Below, in pieces: positions 13,375-15,720 of a stretch of 15,720 nucleotides of DNA. Position 1 is the stretch's first letter; every line of letters starts with the position of its first letter. The stretch is from DASXRA01 sp046734315 (lineage in GTDB: Bacteria > Actinomycetota > Actinomycetes > Mycobacteriales > Jatrophihabitantaceae), in assembly GCA_046734315.1 (NCBI GenBank), contig JBKPQY010000102.1, positions 1-15,720 of the forward strand. Reading direction: 5' to 3'. Below the pieces are notes generated by a model. That model searched no databases, was not told the origin of the DNA, and was given only the letters and a program-made list of their open reading frames with translations. Made by a program: the position numbers and the translations under genes.

Positions 13375-14208
13375 ATGAGTCGAGTTGCCGTTGTCACCGG
13401 CGCTAATCAAGGTCTCGGGTTCGCGCTGGCCGAGGGCCTGGCGCAGCGCCTGGCATCCAGCGACATGGTCTACCTCACCGGCCGTAGCGCCGCCCGCCTC
13501 CGCGATGCGGCGGCCCAGCTCAGCAATCCGGCCGCGGAGGTTGACACGCAGGTTCTCGACGTGCGTGACCGCGCCGCGGTGGCCAGCTTCGCCGACCAGC
13601 TGCGGCATCGCCACGGCGGGGTCGACATCATCTTCTCCAACGCCGCTGCACGGCTGACCCCAAACACCCCGTGGACCGAGCTCATCGAGCCGTTCGTGGA
13701 TACGAACAACCTGGGGACGACGCGGATGCTGCGCGCCATTGCCCCGATCTTGCGTCCGGGTGGACGCTTGCTGGTCGTGGCCAGCGACTTCGGCACGCTC
13801 AACAACCTGCCCGCGTCGCTGCACAACCTGTTCGACACCGACACGATGACCTTGGACGACGTGGACGCCACCATGAACGCCTGGCGCGAGGCCGTGCTAG
13901 CGGGAACCGCAGCCGCCGCCGGCTGGCCCGAGTGGATCAACATCCCCTCCAAGGTGGGACAGGTCGCCGCCGTGCGGGTGCTCGCCAAGCAGCGCCGCGA
14001 AGCCGACATGCGAACCGGCACGCTAATCGCCGCGGTCTGTCCCGGGCTGATCGACACGGCCGCCTCACGCCCCTGGTTCGATGACATGAGCGGCGCCCAG
14101 ACACCGGCGCAGGCTGCCGGCGCCCCACTGCGCCTCGCCCTCGATCCAATCAACCCTGACACCTATGGCGAACTTGTGCAGTTCGGCCGCGTATGCCCCT
14201 GGCTCTGA
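13375..14208 (+). CDS. Short-chain dehydrogenase/reductase, carbonyl-reductase-like, altered active site
   Basis: This 277-residue protein has the SDR cofactor motif TGANQGLG (residues 8-15), LTGR (34-37, probably NADPH-type), LDVRD (61-65) and an SNAA motif (88-91) replacing NNAG. The layout resembles carbonyl reductases: VVASDFGTLNN carries the candidate catalytic Ser137, and a long insert leads to AGWPEWINIPSKVGQVAAVRVL. Aligned by eye to the AYGVTK motif of carbonyl reductases, Lys193 is kept but the catalytic Tyr position is Asn189. The later CPGLIDT matches the SDR CPGxVxT motif. ATG at 13375 is chosen as it begins the conserved strand; GTG at 13366 is in frame. The gene may be an SDR with an unusual or lost reductase activity. 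Confidence 0.87.
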   Translation: MSRVAVVTGANQGLGFALAEGLAQRLASSDMVYLTGRSAARLRDAAAQLSNPAAEVDTQVLDVRDRAAVASFADQLRHRHGGVDIIFSNAAARLTPNTPWTELIEPFVDTNNLGTTRMLRAIAPILRPGGRLLVVASDFGTLNNLPASLHNLFDTDTMTLDDVDATMNAWREAVLAGTAAAAGWPEWINIPSKVGQVAAVRVLAKQRREADMRTGTLIAAVCPGLIDTAASRPWFDDMSGAQTPAQAAGAPLRLALDPINPDTYGELVQFGRVCPWL

Positions 14209-14614
14209 ACCCGACCACAGCGAGGTGATCGGCGAACAACGTTGCAGCCCCGCCGCGTCGCCCTCGGTCAACCTCCGTGGAAACGCCATCGATCATGCGA
14301 GTTCCCGTCGGCGAGCGACTACGGGACGCCGATCGGCGAGCGAACCAGCAAGCTCAGCGCGCAAACGACGGATTCGGCGATCCACGGCGAGCAGCCATCG
14401 CCGCCTGCCTGACTCGATACGCAGTGACTCACATGAGCATGCGCGACGCGAACGCACGACCATCGGCAGGACCGCGCACTCAACGCGGCATTTCAGTGTG
14501 CTTCTCCGCCGTCATCGTCGGTGGATGGTTATGCGTCATGGCGGGCGCTCCGACCAGTCCGCCAACCGTCGATCGGGCCTGCGTCCGAAACCAGCACAAC
14601 GGGGTGGTGGACGG
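14209..14614. other. Convergent intergenic stretch, no supported feature
   Basis: These 406 bases separate the ends of the SDR gene and the second sigma factor. ORFs on both strands are low-complexity or read-through of the neighbours. I see no terminator-quality hairpin with a long stem, no tRNA and no repeat array, only a short repeated CGGCGAGCGA at about 14310 and 14334. Confidence 0.4.
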
Positions 14615-15646
14615 TCAGGGGTTCGTCAGCGACCTGGGAAGTCCGAAGCTGGACAGTGTGGTGTTCTCGAAGCGGGTGAGGGCACAGATCTGGTTGCCGG
14701 CGAGGGTGAGCACGAACAGGCCTGTGCCGTGGAAGAGCCCGTCCGCGGAACGGACGTAGGAGGCGAATGCCGGCTGGCCGTTTGCGCGGGTGGGCACGAG
14801 GCGGTACTTGCGGTTCGGGCCGAACAGCAGCGCCCAGAACTCGGCGACGACTGCCTTGCCCTGGTATTCGAACGGCATCGGCGGCATGGACATGAAGACG
14901 TCGTCGGTGAGCAGCTCGACGAGTGCATCGACGTCACTGGACTCGTAGGCGCGGACGAATTTCGCCACGAGCGCGTCCTCCGCTGCGGAGCCGGTCGCTG
15001 GTGGCAGGTCCCGGCTGGCCGTGGCGGCGTGGTGGTGATGTAGTGCCGTACGTGCCCGCTTGAGTGCGCTGGTAACCGATTCGGTGGTGGTCTCCAGCAT
15101 GTCGGCCGCCTCGGTTGCCCGGAATCCCAGGACGTCTCGCAGCACCAGCACGGCCAGTTGGCGCGGCGGCAGCAATTGCAGGGCCGTGATGAACGCCAAG
15201 GAAATCGACTCGCGTTGCTCGTATCGGGCTTCTGGCCCGATCGGCGTCGCGATCCCGCTTCCGAGCAATTCGTCGGGCAGCGGCTCGAGCCATACGACCT
15301 CGCCCAGGCGCGTCGGGTCCGGTGGTTGCACTCCTGGCACGTCCCACTCCTTCGGCGGCCGTCGGCGAGTTGCCCGCCGCGTATTCAGGCATCGGTTCGT
15401 GGCGATCGCGTACAGCCAGGTTCGAAACGAGGAGCGGCCCTCGAACCCTGGCAGGGCCTGCCAAGCGGCCAGCAGCGTCTCCTGCAAGGTGTCCTCGGCA
15501 TCTTGCAGCGATCCGAGCATGCGATAGCAGTGCACCAGTAGCTCATGGCGGTGTGGCGCGGTCAGCTCGCGGAACGCTTCGCCGTCGCTGGCGCGCGCCT
15601 TGTCCAGCAGTTCCGCTGCAGCGGTGTCGCGCTCGTTCAGGCCCAT
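14615..15646 (-). CDS. ECF sigma factor with SnoaL-like C-terminal domain (SigG-like)
   Basis: This 343-residue sigma factor has region 2 at about residues 22-92 (GEAFRELTAPHRHELLVHCYRMLGS, DAEDTLQETLLAAWQ, RSSFRTWLYAIATNRCLNTRR) and region 4 at about 145-200 (LPPRQLAVLVLRDVLGFRATEAADMLETTTESVTSALKRAR). A run of four His (203-206) and a short linker lead to an NTF2-fold, SnoaL-like domain at about 225-325 (FVRAYESSDVDALVELLTDDVFMSMPP, YQGKAVVAEFW, FHGTGLFVLTLAGNQICALTRFENT). This is the plan of mycobacterial SigG-like factors, where the extra domain is thought to tune activity instead of an anti-sigma factor. ATG at 15646 is preceded by a GGGGG-containing ribosome site near 15656-15660. No obvious partner gene is in the window. 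Confidence 0.92.
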   Translation of the reverse strand: MGLNERDTAAAELLDKARASDGEAFRELTAPHRHELLVHCYRMLGSLQDAEDTLQETLLAAWQALPGFEGRSSFRTWLYAIATNRCLNTRRATRRRPPKEWDVPGVQPPDPTRLGEVVWLEPLPDELLGSGIATPIGPEARYEQRESISLAFITALQLLPPRQLAVLVLRDVLGFRATEAADMLETTTESVTSALKRARTALHHHHAATASRDLPPATGSAAEDALVAKFVRAYESSDVDALVELLTDDVFMSMPPMPFEYQGKAVVAEFWALLFGPNRKYRLVPTRANGQPAFASYVRSADGLFHGTGLFVLTLAGNQICALTRFENTTLSSFGLPRSLTNP

Positions 15647-15720
15647 GCGGTCAACCCCCTTTCGAAGGCAGACACCGCGAGAGACGAAAACTGGGCGGGC
15701 GGTGCGCGCCCACTTTCGCG

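Noticed and set aside
1..15720. CRISPR arrays, tRNA or rRNA genes, and phage modules.
   Set aside because: No regularly spaced repeats, no tRNA-like TTCGA arm in proper context and no phage structural or integrase genes were seen.

Overview
The window is very GC-rich and densely coded, with strong third-position G/C bias and GTG as well as ATG starts. Two ECF sigma factors of actinobacterial type and SnoaL, YCII and VOC small proteins also point to a chromosomal segment of an actinomycete (Actinomycetota). The genus cannot be decided from the sequence alone.

Layout. (1) 1-2347, plus strand: a sulfur-related operon. A 24-residue, cysteine-containing leader peptide (260-334) and a GC-only hairpin (350-366) precede a cysteine dioxygenase (385-921). 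A rhodanese (918-1325) overlaps it by ATGA, and a PAPS-type sulfotransferase (1361-2347) follows. (2) 2260-3228, minus strand: a five-bladed beta-propeller, glycosidase-like protein converges on the sulfotransferase and overlaps it by 88 nt; its promoter region carries a perfect 8-bp-arm palindrome. (3) 3323-5189: a decayed zone with a broken IS6-family transposase, a truncated conserved hypothetical gene and about 570 bp with no recognisable gene. (4) 5190-8905, minus strand: SnoaL-like protein, YCII (DGPF) protein, ECF42-type sigma factor with a C-terminal TPR-like extension, and a DHA2-type MFS exporter. The stretches upstream of the first gene and of the exporter share the same two-block promoter-like sequence, which suggests a small sigma-factor regulon with an efflux output. 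(5) 9194-11098: a second SnoaL-like protein, a small helical protein, a VOC protein, and a VOC pseudogene with a stop codon and a frameshift. (6) 11335-14208: a LysR regulator divergent from a quinone-oxidoreductase-like MDR enzyme with a perfect T-N11-A box between them, a terminator-like hairpin, and a carbonyl-reductase-like SDR whose catalytic Tyr position appears to hold Asn. (7) 14209-15720: a 406-bp gap, then a second ECF sigma factor with a SnoaL-like C-terminal domain.

The two most interesting systems are the leader peptide in front of the cysteine-catabolic operon, which looks like a translation-sensing switch, and the matched promoters tying the ECF42 cluster to the exporter. Functions are assigned from motifs read by eye and from family knowledge; no database search was run.
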